Shown piece by piece: positions 37,484-47,848 of a stretch of 64,000 nucleotides of DNA (the stretch's first letter is position 1; every line of letters starts with the position of its first letter). The notes under the pieces were generated by a model. That model did not search any database. It saw only the letters and a program-made list of their open reading frames with translations, and was not told the origin of the DNA. The translations under genes and the position numbers were made by a program. The stretch is from CALDTK01 sp963837005 (lineage in GTDB: Bacteria; Bacteroidota; Bacteroidia; Chitinophagales; Saprospiraceae). Where the stretch lies: positions 8,717 through 72,716 of the forward strand of contig CAWIMC010000016.1 of the NCBI GenBank assembly GCA_963837005.1, in the 5' to 3' direction.

Positions 37484-37921
37484 TCATCCATCACCCAGTC
37501 CCCCCACCGCCAATAACGGAAACACGAGCCCCACTACGACAGCTAACACCAAAAACCCTACGCTAAACATCATCAAACGCGCGTAGTGCCCGAAGGCCTC
37601 CTCGATCGCGGCATTACTGATGGGTTGGTCGCGCGCGCCCCGCAGCAGGGTCCCGAAGCGGAACAGGAGGTACGAGAAGTACGCGAAGATCGCGAAGTAT
37701 ACCGCGAACAGCACCCCGACGCCCGCCGCCCCGAGGCTCGCGAGCCCAGCGAACTGCGGCTGGAGCGCGAGCAGCCCCATGATGGTCCCGAAGGCCAGCA
37801 ACATCACGAGCGCAAAAATCCCGATAAACACGAACGAAATGATGGCCAGGATGCGCGCCCACTTGCCCGCCCCGGCGAGCGCCCGGGCTAGACGCGGGTC
37901 AGAGATTTGGAGATTGGTCAT
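37484..37921 (-). CDS. Four-helix membrane protein (DUF5362-like)
   Basis: 145 residues with four hydrophobic segments: ILAIISFVFIGIFALVMLLA, ASLGAAGVGVLFAVYFAIFA, and LMMFSVGFLVLAVVVGLVFP among them. Pattern LFRFGTLLRGA..... AIEEAFGHYARLMMF resembles small Bacteroidota proteins in which LR...FG.....Y shows a membrane-proximal helix (DUF5362-type). Function unknown. It shares order and topology with the next gene on the same strand, 26 bp upstream; the two are probably co-transcribed and may interact. Confidence 0.65.
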   Translation of the reverse strand: MTNLQISDPRLARALAGAGKWARILAIISFVFIGIFALVMLLAFGTIMGLLALQPQFAGLASLGAAGVGVLFAVYFAIFAYFSYLLFRFGTLLRGARDQPISNAAIEEAFGHYARLMMFSVGFLVLAVVVGLVFPLLAVGGLGDG

Positions 37922-37947
37922 ATCGATACATGGTGGAGGTGACGACC

Positions 37948-38440
37948 CTAGCCCTGCGACGCCAGGCCGAGGAGGATGGCACCCACGAAGATGAGGGCGT
38001 AGAACCCGAGGGCTACGAGCAGTAGCACACCGATGTACTTCAGTACCGAGCGCAGGTCGTCGATCCCGTCCACGAACTGGGTCTGCGCGTCGGTGGCGAT
38101 CGCGACCGGGGTCTTGTGCGCGAAGCCCCAGAACTTGATGATGGGGTAGAGATACAGCGCGAGCATGACGGCGTACACCATCACGAGCCCCCCGATCATC
38201 GCGGCCCCGCCCCGGCCCCCGAACTGGTCGTTGGCATCCTTCGAAAGCCGCCGCCGAGGCCCCGAGCCCTAGCAGGGGCATCAGCAGCGAGATGACGAGG
38301 TAGGCCAGTGATGCGTAGAGGTAGTACTTGCCCCAGCGCGCGGCATTCGTAATCGCGGCCGCCGCCCCGGCCGAGAGGGTGTCACCGCGGGAGAGCCCGA
38401 GGCCCGCCTCGTCGTCGAGGATGTGGTCGTCCGTAATCAC
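37948..38440 (-). CDS. Membrane protein, DUF5362-like, frameshifted
   Basis: About 163 residues. GTG start at 38440 (VITDDHILDDEAGLGLSRGD). Helices at YYLYASLAYLVISLLMPLLG, GLVMVYAVMLALYLYPIIKF and YIGVLLLVALGFYALIFVGA. One indel near 38245. The segment LYPIIKFWGFAHKT ... DGIDDLRSVLKYIGVL parallels LFRFGTLL ... AIEEAFGHYARLM of the gene downstream, so both belong to the same family. Function unknown. Confidence 0.65.
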
Positions 38441-38568
38441 GGGCGGTAATGTAGACGCGCGCCACGAATATGGCAAGCCCGCGCGCGCTACCTTCGCCGC
38501 CGGCCCCACCCGGCCACCGCGTCGACGCCAGGGATCACAATTGGCGTCACTTACAAATACACGCCAAA

Positions 38569-40206
<1,638 letters not shown>

Positions 40207-40285
40207 CTGCCATAAGTAGCGACTCACCCGAGGAGAGGCGCTAAACCCAGAGGTAGCCCCAAGTCTAAAGCATACTACTGCCCGA

Positions 40286-40359
40286 GAGCCCTCGGCGCGG
40301 GAGGGGTTCGGCGTCAAAGCGGTCCCCCGCTAGCCGAACCTCGCCCGTGCCGAGGGCTC
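40286..40359. terminator. Strong hairpin at convergent junction
   Basis: A 27-bp stem (24 of 27 paired), left arm beginning GAGCCCTCGGC and right arm ending GCCGAGGGCTC, with a 20-nt loop. Between the helicase and phosphatase genes, which converge. A bidirectional terminator or structured 3' end; no T-tract. Confidence 0.65.
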
Positions 40360-40413
40360 GATACCAAAGGTCAGCTAATAGCTAAAGGCCGTGCCCGCCG
40401 CCACAGGCCAACC

Positions 40414-41325
40414 TCACTCCCGCAACCACCCCCGCTTCCGCCCCCGCACCGCCTCCGCCCCAAGCGAGTAGTCCTTCCCGTACAACACCGTCTCCCAGTC
40501 CCCATACGTCGGATTCGGCAACACAATCCATCGCGACCCCAGGTACTCGACATTGGCATTCACCAAAGCTGCCCGCGCCTCAGGCGTCGGCTCCGCCTCC
40601 GCCATGTCCCCCAGATTATCGCCAATCAACTGCACGATGCGGTGCGTCCGCGCCACCTCGGCCCGCCGCGGCGTCTTATCACTCGACCGCCACTCGGCGC
40701 GCTCGCCCTTCATCAAGACCACATCTCGCTCGTCACTGATCGGGAAGCCGAGTCGCTCCAAGTTGCGGCGCGTGGCGGCTTCCTCGGGCGCTGTACGGTT
40801 GGTGACGTAGAAGATAGTGACGCCGCGCGCGGTGGCGGCCCGGAGGTAGTCGAGCGCCCCGGGGATGGGCTCGGCGGCGGCGCGGGCCGTCCACGCCAGC
40901 CAGCCTTCCGCACTGTAACGCCCACCACTCCGCACGAGGCTCGCCTGGTAAGGGGAGTTGTCGAGCACCGTCTCGTCCACGTCGACGACGATGGCCGGCG
41001 GGAGACCTCCGTAACCTCCTTGCGCGACCTGCACGAGGTCGGCGCTCACCTTCGCGTCGGCCAGCGCACCGTCCAGCGCGAGGGCGGCCGCGGCGTAGGC
41101 CTGGCGACACAGCGCGACGTACTCGGCGGCGGTCTGGACGTAGAGCACGGCGTTGAGGTTGTCGTCGGGGCGGTTTTCGCCAAAACGTGGATCGGGGCTT
41201 TCGTTAAAACTATTTGGGCTGCGATCTGTGCCTGCGGTCTTGACGGAAGTCGACTCAGCGCTACTGTCCCGCGCCGCGCCACACGACAGTAGCGCGAGGG
41301 TCAGGCAGAGGGCAAAAACGCGCAT
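40414..41325 (-). CDS. Acid phosphatase, lipoprotein e(P4) family (HAD IIIB)
   Basis: An intact 303-residue protein. Lipoprotein signal ends at LALLSC. HAD motif I IVVDVDETVLDNSPYQASLV with nucleophile Asp, motif II Thr in GVTIFYVTNRT, Lys in VVLMKGERAEWRSSDK, and motif IV QLIGDNLGDM. This matches outer-membrane 5'-nucleotidase/acid phosphatase e(P4), which removes phosphate from NMN and other nucleotides outside the cell. After the lipobox lies a 35-residue linker that holds one exact (41175) and one two-mismatch (41199) dispersed motif. It converges with the helicase across a strong hairpin and diverges from the SNF2 gene. Confidence 0.92.
   Translation of the reverse strand: MRVFALCLTLALLSCGAARDSSAESTSVKTAGTDRSPNSFNESPDPRFGENRPDDNLNAVLYVQTAAEYVALCRQAYAAAALALDGALADAKVSADLVQVAQGGYGGLPPAIVVDVDETVLDNSPYQASLVRSGGRYSAEGWLAWTARAAAEPIPGALDYLRAATARGVTIFYVTNRTAPEEAATRRNLERLGFPISDERDVVLMKGERAEWRSSDKTPRRAEVARTHRIVQLIGDNLGDMAEAEPTPEARAALVNANVEYLGSRWIVLPNPTYGDWETVLYGKDYSLGAEAVRGRKRGWLRE
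41175..41186 (+). repeat. Dispersed motif, exact, antisense to its gene
   Basis: Encodes RFGENR in the linker of the e(P4) lipoprotein; a two-mismatch copy follows at 41199. Confidence 0.9.
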
Positions 41326-41375
41326 AATCGGTATTTAACTCGCCGCTAAGGTAGGGGCGGCCTTACCTTCCGCCG

Positions 41376-44300
41376 ATGCCCCAAACCCTTGGCACCGATC
41401 CCGATTTCGCGCTCGGAGGCTTGCCCGATGGCCTCGACCGTACCCAAAGATTCGTCTGGCTCGCGCACGTCCTCGACCCCGAAGCCCGCCCGCCCCGTAC
41501 GGCGGATGTTTTAGCGCAAGCCTTCCGGCAAGACGCCCCCGAAACCCAACTCAAGCTCGACGCCAAGACCGTCGACACCATCGCCACCGAGCTCCGCGCC
41601 GAAGGCCTCCTCCCGGAGGTGACCCCGAAGCGCGGCAAGACCGAGCCCGAACCCGTGCCCGTGGCCGCCGTCATCGACGCCTACATCCTCGAGCCCGACG
41701 CAACCCGTAAGCTGGCCGACACCCTCTACAAACGCGGCAACTTCCCGGCGCCCTACCGCCCCGGCACCCTGGGCGCGCGCCGCAAGTGGGACTTCGCCTT
41801 CGACTACGAGTCCTTCCCGCTGCGCACCTTGTTGCTGCTCCTGGCCGGCCGCACCGAGGACTTCGAGACCGAACTGGCCGACCTGCGCGGCCACAACGAC
41901 TGGCGAAACCCCGACTCGAAGGAGCGCGCGATGCGCCTCGCTACCCTGCCCCTGCGCAACCTCGACTACCGCTTCTGGCAGCACACGCCGCGCGACATGC
42001 GATTTAGTGTCTTCGCGCGCGCCTTGCGGCAAAACGCGGAGGCCTCCATCGAGCAAGCCGAGCACTACCACGCTTTCCTCCTAGATCCGGACAACGCCGG
42101 CGAGAAGGACATCAAACAACAGCGCATCCTCGAGACGATGGCGCTGGCCGTCATGCACCTCATCGTCGGTGACGAGAAGGTCGCTGAGCTGCACCCGCGA
42201 CTCGCCTACCTACAGGCGATCATCGCCGTCGGCGGGGATGAAGTCCCGGCCGCGCACGTCGACGAAGACGGTTGGCCCGCCGGCACCGCATCGCTGGCCA
42301 CGTCGATCTGGGGCTTCCAAACCATCGGCAAGGACCCCGAGGCGGCCTTCGCGCTCGCGAGCCGCATGAAGGAGTGGGCCGTGGTCGAGCCGAAGTTCGG
42401 CAAGCCCGCCGAGGCCGTGGCCGCCTACTGCCTCGGCGATGCCGACAAGGCGGAGGCGCTACTGCGCACGATGGTCGAAGACCAGGCCCTCGCCCCCGAA
42501 ACCTGGGCCGCCGTGTTATGGGCTTACGCCTGGACCGGCCTCAAGCCGCGCGCCGAGGCCGTGATGCGCCTCACCGCCGCCCTCGAATCCGGCGAACGCG
42601 CCCTCGAAACGCGCCACTACTTGCGCGGGGAAATCCTCAACGCCCTCGCCACCATCTACCCTACCGATCCGCGCGCCCAGCGCTGGGACCAGGAGGCCGA
42701 TACGATCGCGGACACCTACGGACTACGCTACCTCCTGCGCCTGCAGGCCGTGCCTGAGGCGTGGGAGTATGCCCTGCGCATCCTAGCCGACGTGGCCGGG
42801 CACGTCGAGGAGACGGCCGAGCTGGCCGAGGAGAGTCGCCTGCTGTGGATCGTCGATCCCGATAAGAGGGAAGTCCTGGTCCGCGAGCAAAAGAGCGGTA
42901 AGCGCGGCTGGAGCAAAGGTCGCAAGATGGCCCCGCGTGATTTGCTGGACGCCATCGGGACGCGCCGCTTCGAACCCTTGGATGAGCGTGTGATCGGGGC
43001 CGCCGCGCGGCCCGTTGCCGCCAAGGTGACCGTGCCAGGCATGTCCGAGCCGGAGGCCCTGGAGTTTGCGTACGGCTACACCTTGCACCTGTTAGAGCAC
43101 CACCCGCGCGTGGTGCTCGACGACGATCGTCGGATCCCGCTGGAGGTGGTCCGCGGGACGCCCGAGTTAATCGTGGATGATGGTCCGGAGGGCATTCGGT
43201 TGAGCTTCGTGCCGCCGGCCGCCTCGGAGGGCTTCCACGTCGAGAAGGAAACCCCGACGCGCTACCGCGTGTACGAGATCACGACCGACCAGGCGCGCCT
43301 CAGCCGTGGGGTCGGCAAGCAGACCCTGATCCCGGCGATGCGCCGCGCGGAGATCGACACGAAGCTCCCGGCCCTGCGCCAGCGCGTCCGCGTCAACGCC
43401 AGCAGCGACTTCGCCACGAGCGACCTGCCGGAGGTTTTGGGCGACAGCCGACCCTGCGCACACCTGCTGCCCTACGGCGTGGCCTACAAACTCGAACTCT
43501 ACGCCCGACCGCTGCCGGACGAGGACTTCTACGCCCGTATCGGTCAGGGCGCCTCGCGGAGCGCGATGATCGAGAACGGTGCCCCGGGGAAGGACAAACC
43601 CGCCCGCCGCATTCTCTTGACGCGCGACCTGGTCGCCGAGGAGCGCTCCGCGGCAGCCGTGATTCACGACTGCCCGACGTTGGACCGGTTGCCGCACGAG
43701 GACTTCGAGTGGACCCTCGACGACGACGAGACGGCCCTGCGGGTGCTGCTCGAGCTACGTCAACTTCAGCGGGAGGGCCGCATCTCCGTCGAGCATCCGA
43801 AAGGCGAGCGCCTGCGACTGGTCGGCGCCGGCGGAAGTCGTGGCCTGAGTCTTCAGGTCAATAAGGAGCGCGACTGGTTCGCCGTGGACGGCAAGTTCCG
43901 TACCGACGAGGGGCAGGTGCTGACCTTCCGGCAACTGCTGGCGCACACGCGCGCTCCGGCGGACAGTTCGTCGAGCTCGAGGAAGGCACTTTCGTGGCCA
44001 TTACCGAAGAGCTGCGCTCGCGCCTCGAGGCCATCGAGGGCCTGGTACAGGAGAAATCCAGTACGGCGACGCTTACGCCACTCGCCGCCCTGGCCTTCGC
44101 CGACCTCACCGAGGAGATCGAGGACTTCGAAGTCGATGAGGCGTGGCAGGAGAACCTCAAGCGGATCGCCGAGACGGCCAACTTCGATCCGTCCGTACCG
44201 ACGGCGCTGCAGGCGGAGTTGCGGCCCTACCAGGTCGAGGGCTACAAGTGGCTCCGTAGGCTGGCGGAGTGGGGCGTCGGTGGCTGTCTCGCCGACGACA

Positions 44301-45581
44301 TGGGCCTCGGTAAGACGGTCCAGGCCCTGGCACTGCTCGTGAGCCGCGCGCACCTAGGGCCAGCGCTGGTGATCGCGCCGGCGTCCGTGACGCGCAACTG
44401 GCACGCGGAGACGATGCGGTTCGCCCCGACGCTGCGGCCGCGGCTGCTGGCCAACAGCTTCGAGATCGACATGCTACAGGACATGCAGGCGGGCGACCTG
44501 CATCTTGGTGAGCTACGGCCTGCTGTCCTTCGTCGAGGAGGAACTCCTCGCGCAGACCTTCGCGACCATCGTCCTCGACGAGGCCCAGGCGATCAAGAAC
44601 CCGGCGACGAAGCGCGCGAAGCTCGTGTTCCGCCTCCAGGCCGAGATGCGGGTCGCGACTACGGGTACGCCCATCGAGAATCACCTCGGGGAGCTGTGGA
44701 GCCTGTTCCGATTCATCAATCCCGGTCTGCTGGGAGCGCGTCGGCTTTCAACGACAAGTACGCCAACCCGATCCGCCGCGACGCGAAGAGCCCACGCGCG
44801 GACCAACTCCGTCGCCTCGTGCAGCCGTTCATCCTGCGGCGCCGCAAGGAGGCCGTCTCAAAGAGTTGCCGCCGAAGACCGAGATCAACCTTACGGTCGA
44901 ACTCTCCAGCGAGGAGCGCGCGCTGTACGAGGCCATGCGCCGCCAGGCCGTCGAGGAGATCACCACCGCCGCGGCCCCGGCCCAGCGGATGATCGTGTTG
45001 AAGCAGCTCACCCTCCTGCGCCAGGCCGCGTGTCACCCGCGCCTCGTACGCCCGTAAGCCAGTTCCCGAGCGCGAAGCTCGAACTGATCGGCGAGACGAT
45101 CAAGGAGTTACTCGAGAACGGGCACAAGGCACTGATCTTCAGTCAGTTCGTCAAGCACCTCAAGCTGGTCGAGGCGTGGGTCCAGGCACAGAAGATCAGG
45201 TACTGCTACCTCGACGGCTCGACGCCGGGCGGCAAGCGCCAGCAGCAGGTCGACACCTTCCAGCGCGGCGAGGCCGACCTGTTCCTGATCAGCCTCAAGG
45301 CCGGCGGCACGGGCCTCAACCTCACCGCCGCCGACTACGTGCTCCACCTCGACCCCTGGTGGAACCCCGCCGTCGAGGACCAGGCCACCGACCGCGCGCA
45401 CCGCATCGGCCAGGAGCGCCCCGTCACCGTCTACCGCTTCGTGAGCGCCGGCACGATCGAGGAGCGCATCCTCGGTCTCCACGCCGAGAAGCGCGACCTG
45501 GCCGATCAGATTCTGTCGGGCGCGGATATGAGTAGCAAGCTAAGCGTGACGGATGTGCTGGATCTGTTGAGGGACGTGTGA
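41376..45581 (+). CDS. SNF2-family DEAD/DEAH helicase, several frameshifts
   Basis: About 1,400 residues; frame breaks near 43965, 44500, 44745, 44860 and 45050. The N-terminal ~850 residues form a large region of unknown fold (a SWIM-less bacterial SNF2 N-terminus, DYRFWQHTPRDMRFSVFARA). The motor begins LRPYQVEGYKWLRRLAEWGV, Walker A ADDMGLGKTVQALALL, DEAQ-box TIVLDEAQAIKNP, then motif V-VI region SLKAGGTGLNLTAADYVLHL, DPWWNPAVEDQATDRAHRIG and QERPVTVYRF. Double-stranded DNA translocase of the RapA/SNF2 type; no nuclease domain or phage-defence neighbour visible. Divergent from the e(P4) gene. Confidence 0.88.
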
Positions 45582-45687
45582 AACGGAAACAGCAGAGCCC
45601 GCAGAGAGACGCAGAGGGCGCGGCGTTAGCTACAGCAGACGCCTTACTCTGCGCTCTCTGCGAGCCTCTGCGCCCCCTGCGTTCCGG
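45582..45687. repeat. Long intergenic hairpin (family member f)
   Basis: Left arm CAGCAGAGCCCGCAGAGAG pairs with the complement of CTCTGCGCCCCCTGCG. Close relative of 34852-34954 with a different loop. Between the SNF2 and SDR genes. Confidence 0.65.
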
Positions 45688-45733
45688 TCCTTGCCGGAGG
45701 CAACATGTGCGAAGCCCCCGACATCCTCCTAGC

Positions 45734-46658
45734 ATGCCGAAGTTCATCATCGAGAAGATGCCCCGCCAGGACGGGAAGATCGCCATCGTCACGGGGCCAA
45801 CTCCGGCGTCGGCTATCACACGACGGTAGGTCTGGCCGAGCGCGGGGCGCACGTCGTGATGGCGTGCCGGACATGGAGCAAGGCGGCTTCCGCCAAAACA
45901 CAGATCGCGTCGGCCGTCCCTGGCGCCTCGCTGGAGATCATCCAGCTCGACACGTCGAAGCTGACGAGCGTACGGGTTTTCGCGAAAGCGTTCCAGGAGA
46001 AGCACCAGACGCTCGACCTGCTCGTCAACAACGCCGGCATCATGGCGACGCCGCAGGACTACACCGAAGATGGTTTCGAGCGCCAGCTGGCCACCAACTA
46101 CATCGGGCACTTCGCCCTCACGGGACTGCTCATGCCGCAGCTCGGAGGCCGCCGAGGCGGCTCGTGTCGTGACCTTGAGCAGCATCGCGCACAAGCAACG
46201 CCCGTATCCACTTCGACGACTTGCAATCTCGGCAGTAAGTACAGTCGCTGGGAAGCCTACGGCCAGACGAAACTTGCCTGTCTGATGTTCGCGTACGAAT
46301 TGGACCGGAAGCTGAAGGCCAGCAGGCTCGACGTGTCATCAGTCTCGCGAGCCATCCGGGCGTATCGAATACGAATTTGGGCTCGAGCCTGCCGCTGGTA
46401 CTACGCGCCGATCATGCCGCTTTTTCGGTGATGGGACACTCACCTGATAAGGCCGCTGCAGCCGAGTCTGATGGCGGCGCTACACCCGAATATGAAGGGC
46501 GGGGAGTTTATCGGCCCGACGGGTACGCGGGAGATGAGCGGCGACCCATGGATGGTGCAGAGCACGCCGCAGAGTAAGGATGAGGCCAAGGCAGCAAGGT
46601 TGTGGGACTGGACGGCGGAGGAAGTGGGGGTCGGTGCTGGTCTGGCGGGAGCGGCTAA
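45734..46658 (+). CDS. Short-chain dehydrogenase/reductase, several frameshifts
   Basis: About 305 residues when breaks near 45795, 46140, 46200, 46345 and 46430 are bridged. Rossmann start KIAIVTGANSGVGYHT, then LLVNNAGIMATPQDYT, catalytic Ser in VVTLSSIAHKQ and Tyr/Lys in AYGQTKLACLMFAYELDRKL, and ASHPGVSNTNLG. This is the retinol-dehydrogenase-like group that uses NADP(H). The C-terminus FIGPTGTREMSGDPWMVQS is also typical. The true stop is uncertain because of frame breaks; TAA near 46656 is a candidate. Two motif copies (45888, 45976) lie in the N-terminal half. Confidence 0.78.
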
Positions 46659-47095
46659 CCGTCTACAGATTCGGGACCGTAGGCTGCAAGGAAATCCTTC
46701 GGCGTCACGATGTCGATCCCACGCCAGGGGTGCAAAACGGGTAGGTCTTCATCACCGAATGGTGGCTGTACCGCGCCACCGTCGAGCGCGAATTCTAAGA
46801 ACTTGTTGTCTTTCGGATCGCGGCAGTCGGTACGTGCTGAAGCTCACGTCTACGAAGAGTGCTTCCTCGTCGATCACATCTGAGAAGCGCACTGACAGCC
46901 AGAAATCCGAATGAGCTTTAGGGACTTAGGTCGCTGTAGTACATCCCGGTACTCGTGTAGAACGGCTGCGCTCGTAAGCAGGGTCGACTCGCCGATCACG
47001 TACCGCGTAGCTTGTCCGGGTACGGAGCTTGGCGACAGTAGTGCACTGAAGAAAGTGTTGGTGTCGATCACGTACCGCTGGTCGGACCGGCTCAC
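46655..47095 (-). CDS. PIN-domain toxin, frameshifted
   Basis: About 145 residues. N-terminus RYVIDTNTFFSALLSPSSVP carries the first catalytic Asp. AVLHEYRDVLQRPKFLKL follows, and in the next frame CRDPKDNKFLEFALDGGAVQ and GDEDLPVLHPWRGIDIVTP, the conserved acidic centre and end of the PIN_3 type. Stop TAG at 46655-46657. Predicted Mg-dependent RNase toxin. Its ATG overlaps the antitoxin stop by 4 bp (ATGA). Convergent with the SDR gene. Confidence 0.75.
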
Positions 47096-47328
47096 GAGAG
47101 CGCCTCCACCTCCCGGATGAGTTCATCCTTTTGGGCCTGCGTGAGCCGCTGGTCGATTTCGTTCGTGATCGCGTCCCATCGCTCGAGGAAACTAGGCTTC
47201 GGCAGCTTAGCGCTCGCAACCACGCGATGGACCTTCATCGCCACGATCGCCTTCAGCTTCTCATCCGCCGCCCGGTAGGCCGCCGCCGTCTCGGCATCCA
47301 CGCGGATGGTGATCTCCTCGGTGTTCAT
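47092..47328 (-). CDS. Antitoxin of the PIN toxin pair
   Basis: 78 residues. N-terminus MNTEEITIRVDAETAAAYR is a ribbon-helix-helix-like or similar DNA-binding start; the C-terminus WDAITNEIDQRLTQAQKDEL is helical and charged, as in antitoxins that wrap the toxin. Start 47328 is chosen over 47337 for length and spacing. It precedes and overlaps the PIN gene, the standard antitoxin-toxin order, and usually represses the pair's own promoter. Confidence 0.72.
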   Translation of the reverse strand: MNTEEITIRVDAETAAAYRAADEKLKAIVAMKVHRVVASAKLPKPSFLERWDAITNEIDQRLTQAQKDELIREVEALS

Positions 47329-47355
47329 GCTACGCAAGGTACGCCTGCGGGACGG

Positions 47356-47378
47356 CGAAAAATCTCCGAAGATTTCGG
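47356..47378. promoter_or_regulatory. Small inverted repeat between antitoxin and BlaI genes
   Basis: CGAAAAATCT and AGATTTCG arms around CCGA. It lies in the promoter region of both divergent genes; could be an antitoxin operator. Structure seen, role inferred. Confidence 0.35.
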
Positions 47379-47393
47379 ACCAAACTTGTCCAT

Positions 47394-47433
47394 CTACGAT
47401 ATTTCCCGTACCATTGTACGAGAAATATCGTAG
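47394..47433. promoter_or_regulatory. 40-bp near-perfect palindrome, predicted BlaI-family operator
   Basis: Arms CTACGATATTTC and GAAATATCGTAG, 12 of 12 complementary, enclosing a second dyad CGTAC/GTACG. It ends 3 bp before the ATG of the blaI-like gene, so the repressor would cover the start region and autoregulate the blaI-M56 operon. BlaI/MecI operators are palindromes with TACA/TGTA-type half sites; TAC/GTA steps are visible here. Confidence 0.75.
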
Positions 47434-47436
47434 TCC

Positions 47437-47848
47437 ATGTCCGAAAGTCCTCCCACCCCCACCGCCGCCGAGTTGGCGATCCTGCAGCTACTGTGGCAAA
47501 GCTCGCCCCTGAGCGTCCGCGAGATCCACGACCGGCTGGAGTCCGTCAAAATAGATTCCGACAGACCGACGGTCTACACTACGACCCTGAAGACCATGCA
47601 GGTCATGATGGAGCGCGGGACTACTGTCGCGCACCGGCGCCGGGCGTAAGCACGTGTATAGCCCCGCCGTGGCGCAGGAGGCGACGCAGGACACCTTACT
47701 CGATCGCTTCCTCGACCGGGCCTTCGCGGGCTCGGCGGCGGAACTGGCCCTACGCGCCCTCGGCAAGCGGACGCCCTCGGCGGCCGAGATCGAGACGTTG
47801 CGTGAGTTTCTCGACTCCATCTCTCACTCCGAAAATCCAGGATCATGA
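47437..47848 (+). CDS. blaI: BlaI/MecI-family repressor, frameshifted
   Basis: About 137 residues with an indel near 47625. Winged-helix start TAAELAILQLLWQSSPLSVR and EIHDRL, then RPTVYTTTLKTMQVMMERG, and a C-terminal dimerisation and cleavage part FLDRAFAGSAAELALRALG. It ends overlapping the M56 gene start (ATGA). Expected to repress the operon through the palindrome just upstream until cleaved or released by the M56 partner. No beta-lactamase gene lies nearby, so the pair probably controls something else, as is usual in Bacteroidota. Confidence 0.87.

Noticed and set aside
41376..45581. SNF2 helicase as part of a phage-defence island
   Set aside because: Neighbours are a phosphatase, an SDR and a PIN pair; no nuclease, methylase or other defence gene is adjacent.
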